NCBI RefSeq assembly: GCF_030345715.1
Contig: NZ_JAUASX010000012.1
Coordinates: 62,001 to 126,000, forward strand
Length of the DNA: 64,000 bases
Source of the DNA: Solimonas sp. SE-A11
Lineage (GTDB): Bacteria > Pseudomonadota > Gammaproteobacteria > Nevskiales > Nevskiaceae
Reading direction: 5' to 3'
A model generated the notes under the pieces. It had not been told where the DNA came from. It searched no databases and was given only the letters and a program-made list of their open reading frames with translations. Positions 55,386 to 64,000 of this stretch are shown piece by piece. Every line of letters starts with the position of its first letter. Positions within the stretch are counted from its first letter, which is position 1. A program made the position numbers and the translations under genes.

Positions 55386-56981
55386 TCACATGCGGTAGAC
55401 GCCGTAGCGCGGTTGCGCGACCGGCACGTTGGCGGCGCAGGACAGCGCGATGCCGAGCGCGTTGCGCGTGTCCAGCGGGTCGAGCACGCCGTCGTCCTGC
55501 ACGCGCGCCGAGAACCACAGCGCGCTGGTCTCGCGCTCGGATTTCTCGCGCGTGCGCCGGCGCAGCTCGGCGACTTCCTCGTCGCTGGCATCCGGCCGCT
55601 CGCGGCGCAGCTGGCGGAGCTTGACGTCGGCCAGGGTGTTGCCGGCCTGCTCCGGGCCCATCACGCCCATGCGCGCTTGCGGCCAGGAGAAGATCAGGCG
55701 CGGGTCCCAGGACCGCCCGCACATGCCGTAGTAGCCGGCGCCGAAGGCGCCGCTGGTGACGACGGTGAACTTGGGCACCTCCGAGCCGGCCTGCGCCATC
55801 AGCATCTTGGCGCCGTCCTTGGTGATGCCGCGCTCTTCGTAGGTCCGGCCGATCATGTAGCCGGTGGTGTTCTGCAGGAAGATCATCGGCGTGCCGATCT
55901 GGTTGCACAGCTGGATGAAGTGCGCGGCCTTGAGCGAGCTGTCCGAGAACAGCACGCCGTTGTTGCCGAGGATGCCGACCTTGCAGCCCCAGAGCCGCGC
56001 CCAGCCGCAGACCAGGGTCACGCCGTAGCCTGGCTGGTACTCCTGGAAGCGGCTGCCGTCGACGAGGCGCGCGATGACCTCGCGGATGTCGAACTGCACC
56101 TTGTAATCGACCGGGAGAATGCCGTAGAGCTCGCGCGGATCGTAGTAGGGCGCTTCCGCATCGGCCCAGTCGAAGTGCTTGCGCGGCTGCGAAAAGCCGG
56201 CGACCAGCTCGCGTGCCAGCGCGATGCCCTCTGCCTCGCTGTCCACCGCATAGTCCGCGGTGCCGGAGACGGTGGTGTGCATGTCGGCGCCGCCCAGGGC
56301 CTCGACCGTGACTTCCTCGCCGGTGGCCGCCTTGACCAGCGGCGGCCCGCCGAGGAACACCGCGCCGGTGCCGCGGACCATGATGGTGTGCTCGCACAGC
56401 GCCGGCACGTAGGCGCCGCCGGCGGTGCAATGCCCGAGCACCACGGCCACCTGCGGCACGCCCAGCTTGGACAGGATGCACTGGTGGCGGAACACGCGGC
56501 CGCCCATGACGTAGACGCCGGAGAGATCCTCCAGATAGCCGCCGGCGCTGTCGCAGAGGTGCACCACCGGCAGCCGGTTCTCGATGGCGATTTCCAGCGC
56601 GCGCACGATCTTGGGCGCCGACAGCGGATACCAGGCGCCGCCCTTGTTGCTGGAATCGTCGGCGTGGATCATGACCTCGCGGCCGCTGACCACGCCGATG
56701 CCGCTGATCACGTTGGCCCCCGGAGCCTCGCCGTTGAACTGATCGTAGGCGGCGATGCTCGACAGTTCGAGAAACGGCGCGCCGGGATCGAGCAGCAGGT
56801 CCAGGCGCTCGCGCACCAGCAGCTTGTTCTGGCGCCGCAGGCGCTCGATGTCGCGTTGCGGCCGCTCGTGGCGCACGCGCTCCTGCAGCGCCTTGAAGTC
56901 GGCGACGACGGCCTGCATGCGCGCGGCGTTGTCGCGAAAAGCCGGCGCCTTGGGGTCGATCGCAGTCTGGATGCGTCTCAT
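55386..56981 (-). CDS. atuC-like: Acyl-CoA carboxylase carboxyltransferase (beta) subunit
   Basis: A 531-residue carboxyltransferase of the methylcrotonyl-/geranyl-CoA carboxylase type. Visible: IERLRRQNKLLVRERLDLLL, HLCDSAGGYLEDLSGVYVMG, LGHCTAGGAYVPALCEHTIM, GPPLVKAATGEEVTVEALGG and FLQNTTGYMIGRTYEERGIT. It moves the carboxyl group from biotin to a 3-methyl-enoyl-CoA. The ATG overlaps the stop of the biotin-carrier gene (56978-56981). Neighbouring AtuA-like and biotin carboxylase genes favour geranyl-CoA carboxylase over leucine degradation, but the pocket residues cannot settle this by eye. Confidence 0.9.
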   Translation of the reverse strand: MRRIQTAIDPKAPAFRDNAARMQAVVADFKALQERVRHERPQRDIERLRRQNKLLVRERLDLLLDPGAPFLELSSIAAYDQFNGEAPGANVISGIGVVSGREVMIHADDSSNKGGAWYPLSAPKIVRALEIAIENRLPVVHLCDSAGGYLEDLSGVYVMGGRVFRHQCILSKLGVPQVAVVLGHCTAGGAYVPALCEHTIMVRGTGAVFLGGPPLVKAATGEEVTVEALGGADMHTTVSGTADYAVDSEAEGIALARELVAGFSQPRKHFDWADAEAPYYDPRELYGILPVDYKVQFDIREVIARLVDGSRFQEYQPGYGVTLVCGWARLWGCKVGILGNNGVLFSDSSLKAAHFIQLCNQIGTPMIFLQNTTGYMIGRTYEERGITKDGAKMLMAQAGSEVPKFTVVTSGAFGAGYYGMCGRSWDPRLIFSWPQARMGVMGPEQAGNTLADVKLRQLRRERPDASDEEVAELRRRTREKSERETSALWFSARVQDDGVLDPLDTRNALGIALSCAANVPVAQPRYGVYRM

Positions 56982-57472
56982 GTCGTGGCCTCGAAACTCA
57001 CCAGCGTGAACTTGAGCGTCACTTGGTCACCCGGCGCGCAGTGCACGGCGGCGATGCGCCCGTCATGCGGCGCGCGGATGGTCACCTCCAGCTTCATGCT
57101 CTCCATCACCACCAGATCCTGGCCGGCCTTGACCTCGGCGCCGGGCTGCACGAGCACGGAGACAATGGTGCCGGGCATCGGCGCCTGCGCGCCGTCGCCG
57201 CCATGACGGCCGGCGGCAGTCAGCGCGTCCAGCGGGTCCACCGCATCGAGGACGTGGGTGCGACCGCGCAGGCGGACCCAGATGCGATCGCCGTGCCGCG
57301 CGATCAGGGCCTCCGCCTGCTCGTCGCCGGCGCCGAGCCGATAGCGCGCCGCGCCCAGCGGCTGCAGCGCGCAGAGTAGCGGCCCGCCCTGCGTTTCCAG
57401 GATCAGGCCTTCGGCGCCGCGCAGGAGACTGCAAGCGTGCTCGGTGTCGCCAAGCCGGAAGATCTTTTTCAT
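56978..57472 (-). CDS. Biotin carboxyl carrier protein domain, separate gene
   Basis: A 164-residue protein containing the region after the biotin carboxylase: an HVLDAVDPLDALT-type linker and the biotinyl domain (GTIVSVLVQPGAEVKAGQDL, then VVMESMKLEVTIRAPHDGRI) with the biotinyl lysine at K127. In AtuF, LiuD and most MCC/GCC alpha subunits this is fused behind the biotin carboxylase in one chain. Here a stop at 57489 and a new ATG at 57472, in a different frame, split it. Either a natural split exists or a frameshift broke a fused gene; there is no good ribosome binding site before 57472. Confidence 0.8.
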   Translation of the reverse strand: MKKIFRLGDTEHACSLLRGAEGLILETQGGPLLCALQPLGAARYRLGAGDEQAEALIARHGDRIWVRLRGRTHVLDAVDPLDALTAAGRHGGDGAQAPMPGTIVSVLVQPGAEVKAGQDLVVMESMKLEVTIRAPHDGRIAAVHCAPGDQVTLKFTLVSFEATT

Positions 57473-57488
57473 CGGCGGAAGAAGGTTT

Positions 57489-58966
<1,478 letters not shown>

Positions 58967-58970
<4 letters not shown>

Positions 58971-60751
58971 TCCGGCACTTCCAGGGTCGCCGGCACCGGT
59001 ACCGGGAAGTCGAGCAGTATCTGCGCGTAGGCCTTGCCCTGCGGGTCCATGCGCAGCGAGGCGATGCCGCCGCCGCCGAGCGCGCGTTCCAGCAGGAAAT
59101 TGAGCCCGTTCAGGCCCGGCCACTCGTAGCGGTGCACCGGCCCCTGGGCGAGATGGGCGAACCACCGGGCGACGGCCTCTTCCGACAGCGCCGCGCGAAT
59201 CCAGGGCAGGTACTCGGGGCGGCGCGCCAGGATGCCGATGTTGGCGCTGTCGCCCTTGTCGCCGCTGCGGCCCCAGGCCAGGCGCAGCAGCGGCAGGCTG
59301 CGCGTGCCGGCGGCCAGCGCGTCAGCTGGCGGCGGCGCGGGCACCTCCTTCGGCGGCAGGGCCTGCAGCGCGGTTCCGCTCATCTGCGGGCAGGCGATGG
59401 GCTGGCCGTCGACTTCGACACTGACCGGAATGCGCGCCTTGGGCCAGAGCAGGGAGTACAGGCGGATCACCGGCGTGACCTTGGGCCGGCCGCCGGAGAA
59501 GCCGGTGATGGCCGGCGCGCTGGCCAGGGCCATCGGCGCCATTTCGCGCGAGAAGATCTCCAGCGCGTTCTTGTCCGGGTGGCGGGCGGCGATCTTGACG
59601 AACACTTCGCGCGTTTGCACTCGCGCATGCGGGCCGTAGGTCGCCTCGGCGCCGATGGCCTCGATGCTGGTCTCCGTGAAGTCGCCCAGTCCGCGCTCGG
59701 CGAACAGGCGCCGGCAGCGTGCCAGCAAGGCCTCGCCGGTGCGCTGCGCCTTGGCCGGCGCCTCGATGCCGCCGATCATGAACTGCGCGGTCGCGCGAAA
59801 GCCGTCGGCATAGGTGGCGCTGACCTTGCAGTGCTCGCTGGGCGCCCGGCCGCGCGCACCGCTCACGCGCACGCGGTTCTCGCCGATCGCCTCCAGCCGA
59901 ATGCGGCTGAAATCGCAGCTCACGTCCGGCAGCAGGTAGTTGCGCGGATCGCCGATCTCGTAGACCACCTGCTCGCCGACCGTCGAAGGCACGATCAGGC
60001 CGCCGGTGCCGGGCGGCTTTTCGATGACGAAGCTGCCGTCGGGCGCGCAGTCGGCGATGGGAAAGCCCATGTGGTCCCAACCCTGCACCGAGCGCCAGTC
60101 GGTGTAGTTGCCGCCGGTGCACTGGGTGCCGCATTCGATGATGTGGCCGGCCAGCGAGCCCTGGGCGAGGCGGTCGTAGTCGGTCGCGCTCCAGCCGAAG
60201 GCCTGGATCAGCGGGCCGAGCACCACGGCGCTGTCCACGCAGCGGCCGGTGACGACGATGTCGGCGCCGGCGTCCAGCGCGGCGGCGATCGGAAAGGCCC
60301 CGAGATAGGCATTGGCGCTGGCCAGGCGCGCCGGCAGCGGCGCGCCGCTGAACATCTCGCGCACGCCGGCCTCGCGCATCGCCTCGATCTGCGGCAGCAG
60401 ATCGTCGCCGGTGACCGCGGCGATCTTGAGGTTCAGGCCCTCGGCTTCGGCGGCCTTGGCCAGCGCTTCGCGGCAGGCGCCCGGATTCACGCCGCCGGCA
60501 TTGCTGACCACGCGGATGCCGCGCGACTTGAGCTCGCGCAGCAGCGGCCGCAGCGTCGTGACGAAGTCGGGCGCGTAGCCGGCCTGGGGGTCCTTGGCCT
60601 TGGCACGCGTGAGCAGCGACATGGTGATCTCGGCCAGGTAGTCGAACACCAGGACGTCGATGTTGCCGCCGTGCACCAGCTGGGCGGCGGCATACTCGGT
60701 GTCGCCCCAGAACCCGGAGGCGCAGCCGATACGCAGGGAAGCTCGTGTCAT
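58967..60751 (-). CDS. atuA-like: AtuA-like protein (DUF1446 family)
   Basis: A 594-residue member of the AtuA/DUF1446 family. Visible: RIGCASGFWGDTEYAAAQLV, DVLVFDYLAEITMSLLTRAK, RVVSNAGGVNPGACREALAK and the C-terminal LRLAWGRSGDKGDSANIGIL then GLNGLNFLLERALGGGGIAS. In Pseudomonas the atu genes degrade citronellol and geraniol, and atuA is the first and essential but biochemically unclear gene. It shares the small control and coupling features of this cluster (ATGA overlap with the biotin carboxylase gene). It is the strongest marker that the cluster handles acyclic terpenes. Confidence 0.9.
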
Positions 60752-60780
60752 GTTCGGATCCGGTACAAAGAAAGCGGGGA

Positions 60781-61254
60781 CTATTGCCGCGGCCAGAACA
60801 CGCGCCAGATGCCCTTGGCACTGGCGCAGATCTCGCCGCGCTCGTTGAGCAGCTCGCCTTCGGCGAAGGCGGTGCCGCGGCCGGCGCGCAGCACGCGGCC
60901 GATGGCCTTGAACGAATTACCCTGGGCGGGCGCGAGGTAGGTGATGTCGAGATTCATCGTCACCTGCGAATAGGCTGCCAGGGACAGACCGGCGGCTTCC
61001 AGGACCGGCAGCTGGGCCGAGACGATGGCATAGCCCAGCGCGCCATCGAACATATAGGAAATCACCCCGCCGTTGATCGCGTCCGGCGGCCCGCCGGCGC
61101 CGCGCTGGGCCGACGTGGGCGATCTCAGGTAAAGCGCCACCTCGCCTGGTGCGATCTCCTCGACAGTCAGGCCCTGGGCCTGCATGAAAGGGCTTTCGTT
61201 CCAGCGTTCCTTGAGCAGATAGGGCGCGATGGTGACCGGCAGATCGTTGGCCAT
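60781..61254 (-). CDS. PaaI-family hotdog thioesterase
   Basis: A 157-residue hotdog protein. Visible: GLTVEEIAPGEVALYLRSPT, PPDAINGGVISYMFDGALGY and VTMNLDITYLAPAQGNSFKA, the usual layout of PaaI-type acyl-CoA thioesterases, with NGG(V) and the following acidic residue in place of the HGG and D active-site motif. It could release dead-end or excess acyl-CoAs of the pathway. The gene lies 29 bases upstream of the AtuA-like gene. Confidence 0.82.
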   Translation of the reverse strand: MANDLPVTIAPYLLKERWNESPFMQAQGLTVEEIAPGEVALYLRSPTSAQRGAGGPPDAINGGVISYMFDGALGYAIVSAQLPVLEAAGLSLAAYSQVTMNLDITYLAPAQGNSFKAIGRVLRAGRGTAFAEGELLNERGEICASAKGIWRVFWPRQ

Positions 61255-61877
61255 GAAGTAGGGTCGTGGAAGGAGGATAGGGTACTTGTGCGGCTTCAGT
61301 GGAGCGCGGCAGACCGAGGACGTACTCGCCGATGTAGGTGAGGATCATCTCGTTGTTGACCGGCGCCACGCGCATCAGGCGGGCCAAGGGCCAGAGCGTT
61401 ACCACGTCGTATTCCTGGTCGAAGCCATGCCGCCGTGGGCCGGCAGGGCCTGCGTGCGGCCTCGTTCACCATCAGCCGTGCCGCCACGAGCTGCGTCTTG
61501 GCGCGCGCCATCGGGTGCTGCAGGTCCTGGTAGCTGCCGATCGGCTGTCCGAACGGCGGGCGTTCGCGTCTATAGGACACCTCCTTGTCCAGGGCGCGGT
61601 TGCCCAGGCCCACGGAACTGCCGAGCACGAAGAACAGCGAGATGATGCCGGCGCGGGCGGTGATCTCGTTGAGCACCATCAGCTCGGAGAGGCCGCCGCC
61701 GCTGCCGCCGTACTCCTCGGGAACGGAGACGCCGAGCAGGCCGGTTTCGGCCATCGCCTCCCACAGCTCGGTGGGGAAGCGGCCCTCGCGGGCGCACTGC
61801 AGCCAGTAGTCGCGGGTGATGCGGCGGGTAAGACCTTCCGCGGCTTCGCGCACGGCGGTGACGCTGTCTTCGCTCAT
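61240..61877 (-). pseudogene. Acyl-CoA dehydrogenase with internal deletion and frameshift
   Basis: The start ([40 protein letters not shown]) and the later PFGQPIGSYQDLQHPMARAK match an acyl-CoA dehydrogenase, but the middle (about 110 residues with the FAD-binding loops) is deleted between LFFVLGSSVGLGNRALDKEV and the helix that follows. A frameshift near 61440 then leads to VVTLWPLARLMRVAPVNNEM and YVLGLPRS. It is the same subfamily as the enzyme at 18810. The atu-like cluster thus lacks a working dehydrogenase of its own in this window. Confidence 0.85.
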
Positions 61878-61913
61878 TGGGGTTCCTCCAGAAAAGCTGT
61901 GGTGTGTGCGCTT

Positions 61914-62315
61914 TCAGGCCGGCTCGAACTGCGGAATGCGAAAGCCGCCCGCGCGGGTTTCGAAACAGAGCTTCACCGCCATGCCGATGTGCACCGACTC
62001 CGGTGTGCAGTGCAGGATGTTGGCCATCATGCGCGGGCCTTCCTGCAGCTCGACGATGGCGAGCACGTAGGGGCAGTCGTCCTTGAACGCCGCGTAAGGC
62101 GGCTGGTAGACGATGCTGTAGCTGTACACCGTGCCGCGGCCGCTGGCCTTTTCCCAGACCGGGTCCGCGGAGTAGTCGAACGGGCTCCAGCGGCGCGGAT
62201 ACAGAAAGGCCTTGCCGGTGCCGCGGCAGCGCTGGATCAGCAGCTCGCCGCGCTGCGCCGCTTCCCAGTAGGGCCGGCTGTCGGGGGAAATTTCCGGGAC
62301 GGGTTTGCCGTTCAT
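61914..62315 (-). CDS. DUF35 OB-fold protein, thiolase partner
   Basis: A 133-residue protein of the DUF35 type, with an N-terminal rubredoxin-like zinc part and a C-terminal OB fold (RGTVYSYSIVYQPPYAAFKD, PYVLAIVELQEGPRMMANIL). Only one cysteine (QRCRGTGKAFLYPRRWSPF) remains of the usual zinc-binding four, so metal binding is unlikely. DUF35 proteins pair with SCP-x-type thiolases such as Ltp2. Its ATG overlaps the stop of the thiolase-like gene (62312-62315), so the two are made together. Confidence 0.85.
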   Translation of the reverse strand: MNGKPVPEISPDSRPYWEAAQRGELLIQRCRGTGKAFLYPRRWSPFDYSADPVWEKASGRGTVYSYSIVYQPPYAAFKDDCPYVLAIVELQEGPRMMANILHCTPESVHIGMAVKLCFETRAGGFRIPQFEPA

Positions 62316-63481
62316 GACTGGTTCGAGAGGATCAGGGTGGCGTGCTCGGACATCATGCCGCCGTAGCAGTGGACGATGCCGGTACGGGCTTGCGGCAGCT
62401 GGCGCTCCCCGGCCATGCCCATCAGCTGGCGTGCGGCTTCGACGATCATGGTCTGCCCCGAGGCGTCGCCGACGTGGCCGAAGGACATCAGCCCGCCGTA
62501 GGTGTTGACCGGGAAATCGCCGCCGGGCGCGGTGCGGCCGCCTGCGAAGAAGCGCCCGCCTTGGCCCTTGCGGCAGAGGCCCAGATCCTCGGCGTAGATG
62601 ATCGGATTGATGCTGAAGGAGTCGTAGAGCTGGGCGAAGTCCATGTCCTGCGGCCCCAGCCCCGCCATGCGGTAGGCGCGGCCGGCGGTGTCCTGCGAGC
62701 CCAGCGTGGTCAGGCTCGAGGCCTGGCTGATGCTGGCATGGGTGTGCTTTTCACCGAAGCCGATCAGATAGCAGGGCTTGGGGTGATAGCGCCGCGCGAG
62801 CTGCGGCGCCACCACCAGCACCGCCGAGCCGCCCTCGCTGGGCACCGAGCAATCGTAGAGGTTGAAGGGGTAGGCGATCGGTCGCGAGGACAGCACCTTG
62901 TCGATGCTCAAGGGGCCCTGCGGCGCCATCAGGGCATCCGGGTGCTTGAGTGCCCAGGCGCGCTGCGACACGGCGACCTCGGCCAGCTGTTCGCGCGTGG
63001 TGCCGAACTCGTGCATGTGGCGCACCGCGGCCAGCGCGAAGATCGGCGGGATGTAGGTGCCGTAGGGGTATTCGAACTCCGGGTGGCTGATGAGCTTGCT
63101 CATCAGCTCGGAAATGCCGCTGCCGACGTTGGGAAAGCGGCCCGCGCCCAGGCACAGCACCGAGTCGCACAGACCCTGGCCGATCGCCAGCGCGGCGCGG
63201 ATCAGCATCAATGCGTAGGTGCCGCCGCCGGCGTTGATAGCTTCGCTGAAGACCGGCTGCAGACCCAGTTCCTCGGCGAGCTTCTCGTGCGCGAACACGT
63301 CGACCTGGGTCGCCGCCATGCCGACCGGCGCCGACAGCAGGCCCTGGATGTCCTGCGGCCGGATCTGCCACTCGCGCAGGAACTGGCCGAGCACCTGGCG
63401 GTACATCTCCATGCCGTCGTACTGGGGATAGCGTCCCGGCTTCATCTCCGAGACCGCGACGATTGCGGCGAGCGGTTTCAT
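62312..63481 (-). CDS. SCP-x/Ltp-type thiolase-like protein lacking the nucleophile cysteine
   Basis: A 389-residue thiolase-fold protein. At the nucleophile position it reads INAGGGTYALMLIRAALAIG rather than the usual NxxCxSG; FAQLYDSFSINPIIYAEDLG, YGGLMSFGHVGDASGQTMIV and GIVHCYGGMMSEHATLIL form the C-terminal motifs, where the usual GHP is GHV. It forms a coupled pair with the DUF35 gene and may, like Ltp2-type enzymes, carry out a retro-aldol or acyl-transfer step without the cysteine. The exact reaction is unknown. Confidence 0.88.
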   Translation of the reverse strand: MKPLAAIVAVSEMKPGRYPQYDGMEMYRQVLGQFLREWQIRPQDIQGLLSAPVGMAATQVDVFAHEKLAEELGLQPVFSEAINAGGGTYALMLIRAALAIGQGLCDSVLCLGAGRFPNVGSGISELMSKLISHPEFEYPYGTYIPPIFALAAVRHMHEFGTTREQLAEVAVSQRAWALKHPDALMAPQGPLSIDKVLSSRPIAYPFNLYDCSVPSEGGSAVLVVAPQLARRYHPKPCYLIGFGEKHTHASISQASSLTTLGSQDTAGRAYRMAGLGPQDMDFAQLYDSFSINPIIYAEDLGLCRKGQGGRFFAGGRTAPGGDFPVNTYGGLMSFGHVGDASGQTMIVEAARQLMGMAGERQLPQARTGIVHCYGGMMSEHATLILSNQS

Positions 63482-63494
63482 CTGGGCTGGTCTT

Positions 63495-64000
63495 TTAGCG
63501 ATAGCGGCCGACGATGGAGATGCCGACGACGTTCTGGTGCGGAAAGCCGCCCAGATTATGCGTCAGGCCGTAGCGCGGGTTCTTGAGCTGGCGTTCGCCG
63601 GCGCGGCCCTGCAGCTGCAGGTACATCTCGTAGACCATGCGAATGCCGGAGGCGCCGATGGGATGGCCGAAGCACTTGAGCCCGCCGTCGATCTGGCAGG
63701 GAATCTTGCCGTCGGCGTTGTAAAAGCCGTCCATCACGTCCTTGATGGCGCCGCCGTCCGCGGACAGACCCAGGTCTTCCATCGTCACCAGCTCGGTGAT
63801 CGAGAAACAGTCGTGGACCTCGAACATCGACAGCTCTTCGCGCGGCTTCTTGATGCCGGCCTCGGCGTAGGCGCGCTGCGCCGCCTTGCGCGTCGTCAGA
63901 ATGTAGGAGCCGTCCCAGTCGTTGTAGCCGCCTTCGGCGCCGTTGGACAGCGCCAGCTGCAGCGCTTTGACCGTGACCATCTGGTCCGCATGCTTGCCCA
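63495..64000 (-). CDS. Thiolase, C-terminal part (5' end outside window)
   Basis: The frame is open to the window edge, so the N-terminus is missing. The visible 160-odd residues show EELSMFEVHDCFSITELVTM, then GGLKCFGHPIGASGIRMVYE with the catalytic histidine of the GHPIGASG motif, and the ending GLTHNLGGFPHQNVVGISIV. The usual second cysteine region (GGxCxG) is replaced by FPHQN. It is an SCP-x-type thiolase next to another one in the same direction, so a two-thiolase arrangement ends the cluster. It starts 13 bases upstream of the neighbouring gene's ATG. Confidence 0.88.
   Translation of the reverse strand, partial: GKHADQMVTVKALQLALSNGAEGGYNDWDGSYILTTRKAAQRAYAEAGIKKPREELSMFEVHDCFSITELVTMEDLGLSADGGAIKDVMDGFYNADGKIPCQIDGGLKCFGHPIGASGIRMVYEMYLQLQGRAGERQLKNPRYGLTHNLGGFPHQNVVGISIVGRYR

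Noticed and set aside
55413-57206. 597-codon plus-strand frame opposite the carboxyltransferase and biotin-carrier genes
   Set aside because: Shadow frame; the minus strand encodes conserved enzymes here.

Overview
The window looks like the chromosome of a high-GC Gram-negative bacterium, probably a hydrocarbon- or isoprenoid-degrading gammaproteobacterium. This is inferred from gene content: a CYP153-type P450 with ferredoxin, a periplasmic quinohaemoprotein dehydrogenase, an OmpA-like porin, an RND pump and many acyl-CoA enzymes. I did not recognise an exact species.

1-11.9 kb is an accessory island. After the end of an MFS transporter comes a tightly coupled three-gene operon: an OLD-family ATPase/Toprim nuclease, a UvrD-like helicase and a DUF4238 protein. 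It resembles the Gabija anti-phage system with an extra third gene. Next is the stub of a PIN-like gene cut by a Tn3-family element whose left inverted repeat can be seen. Then come an unknown tnpA-linked gene, a UmuD-like protein without its catalytic dyad, a four-gene operon with a Phd-like and a DUF2442 protein, and two convergent, overlapping XRE regulators.

12-35 kb is a beta-oxidation region, mostly on the minus strand: acyl-CoA synthetase, NUDIX hydrolase, enoyl-CoA hydratase, KAS III-like enzyme, five acyl-CoA dehydrogenases, hydrolase, methyltransferase, SDR, paired MaoC hydratases, thiolase and aldehyde dehydrogenase. A plus-strand TetR-etfB-etfA group lies inside it; etfB is frameshifted and an IS5-type element with a CTAA duplication sits at its stop codon. 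Several genes here are relics. Related palindromes precede the TetR gene, the acyl-CoA synthetase, the aldehyde dehydrogenase and an enoyl-CoA hydratase relic, which suggests a shared regulon.

35-47 kb holds the front end of oxidation (PQQ/haem c alcohol dehydrogenase, OmpA protein, CYP153 plus ferredoxin and a divergent AraC regulator) mixed with insertion-sequence and group II intron debris. 47-53.4 kb has an RND efflux pair and a flavin monooxygenase. 53.4-55.4 kb is another patch of relics (IS1380, tyrosine recombinase/IS91, acyl-CoA dehydrogenase).

55.4-64 kb is a minus-strand cluster like the acyclic terpene utilisation (atu) genes: carboxyltransferase, separate biotin-carrier and biotin carboxylase genes, AtuA-like protein, hotdog thioesterase, a broken acyl-CoA dehydrogenase, a DUF35 protein and two thiolase-like genes, the last running off the window. 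A plausible overall logic is terminal hydroxylation of an alkyl or isoprenoid chain, oxidation to the acid, CoA activation, beta-oxidation with ETF as electron acceptor, and carboxylation to get past methyl branches.
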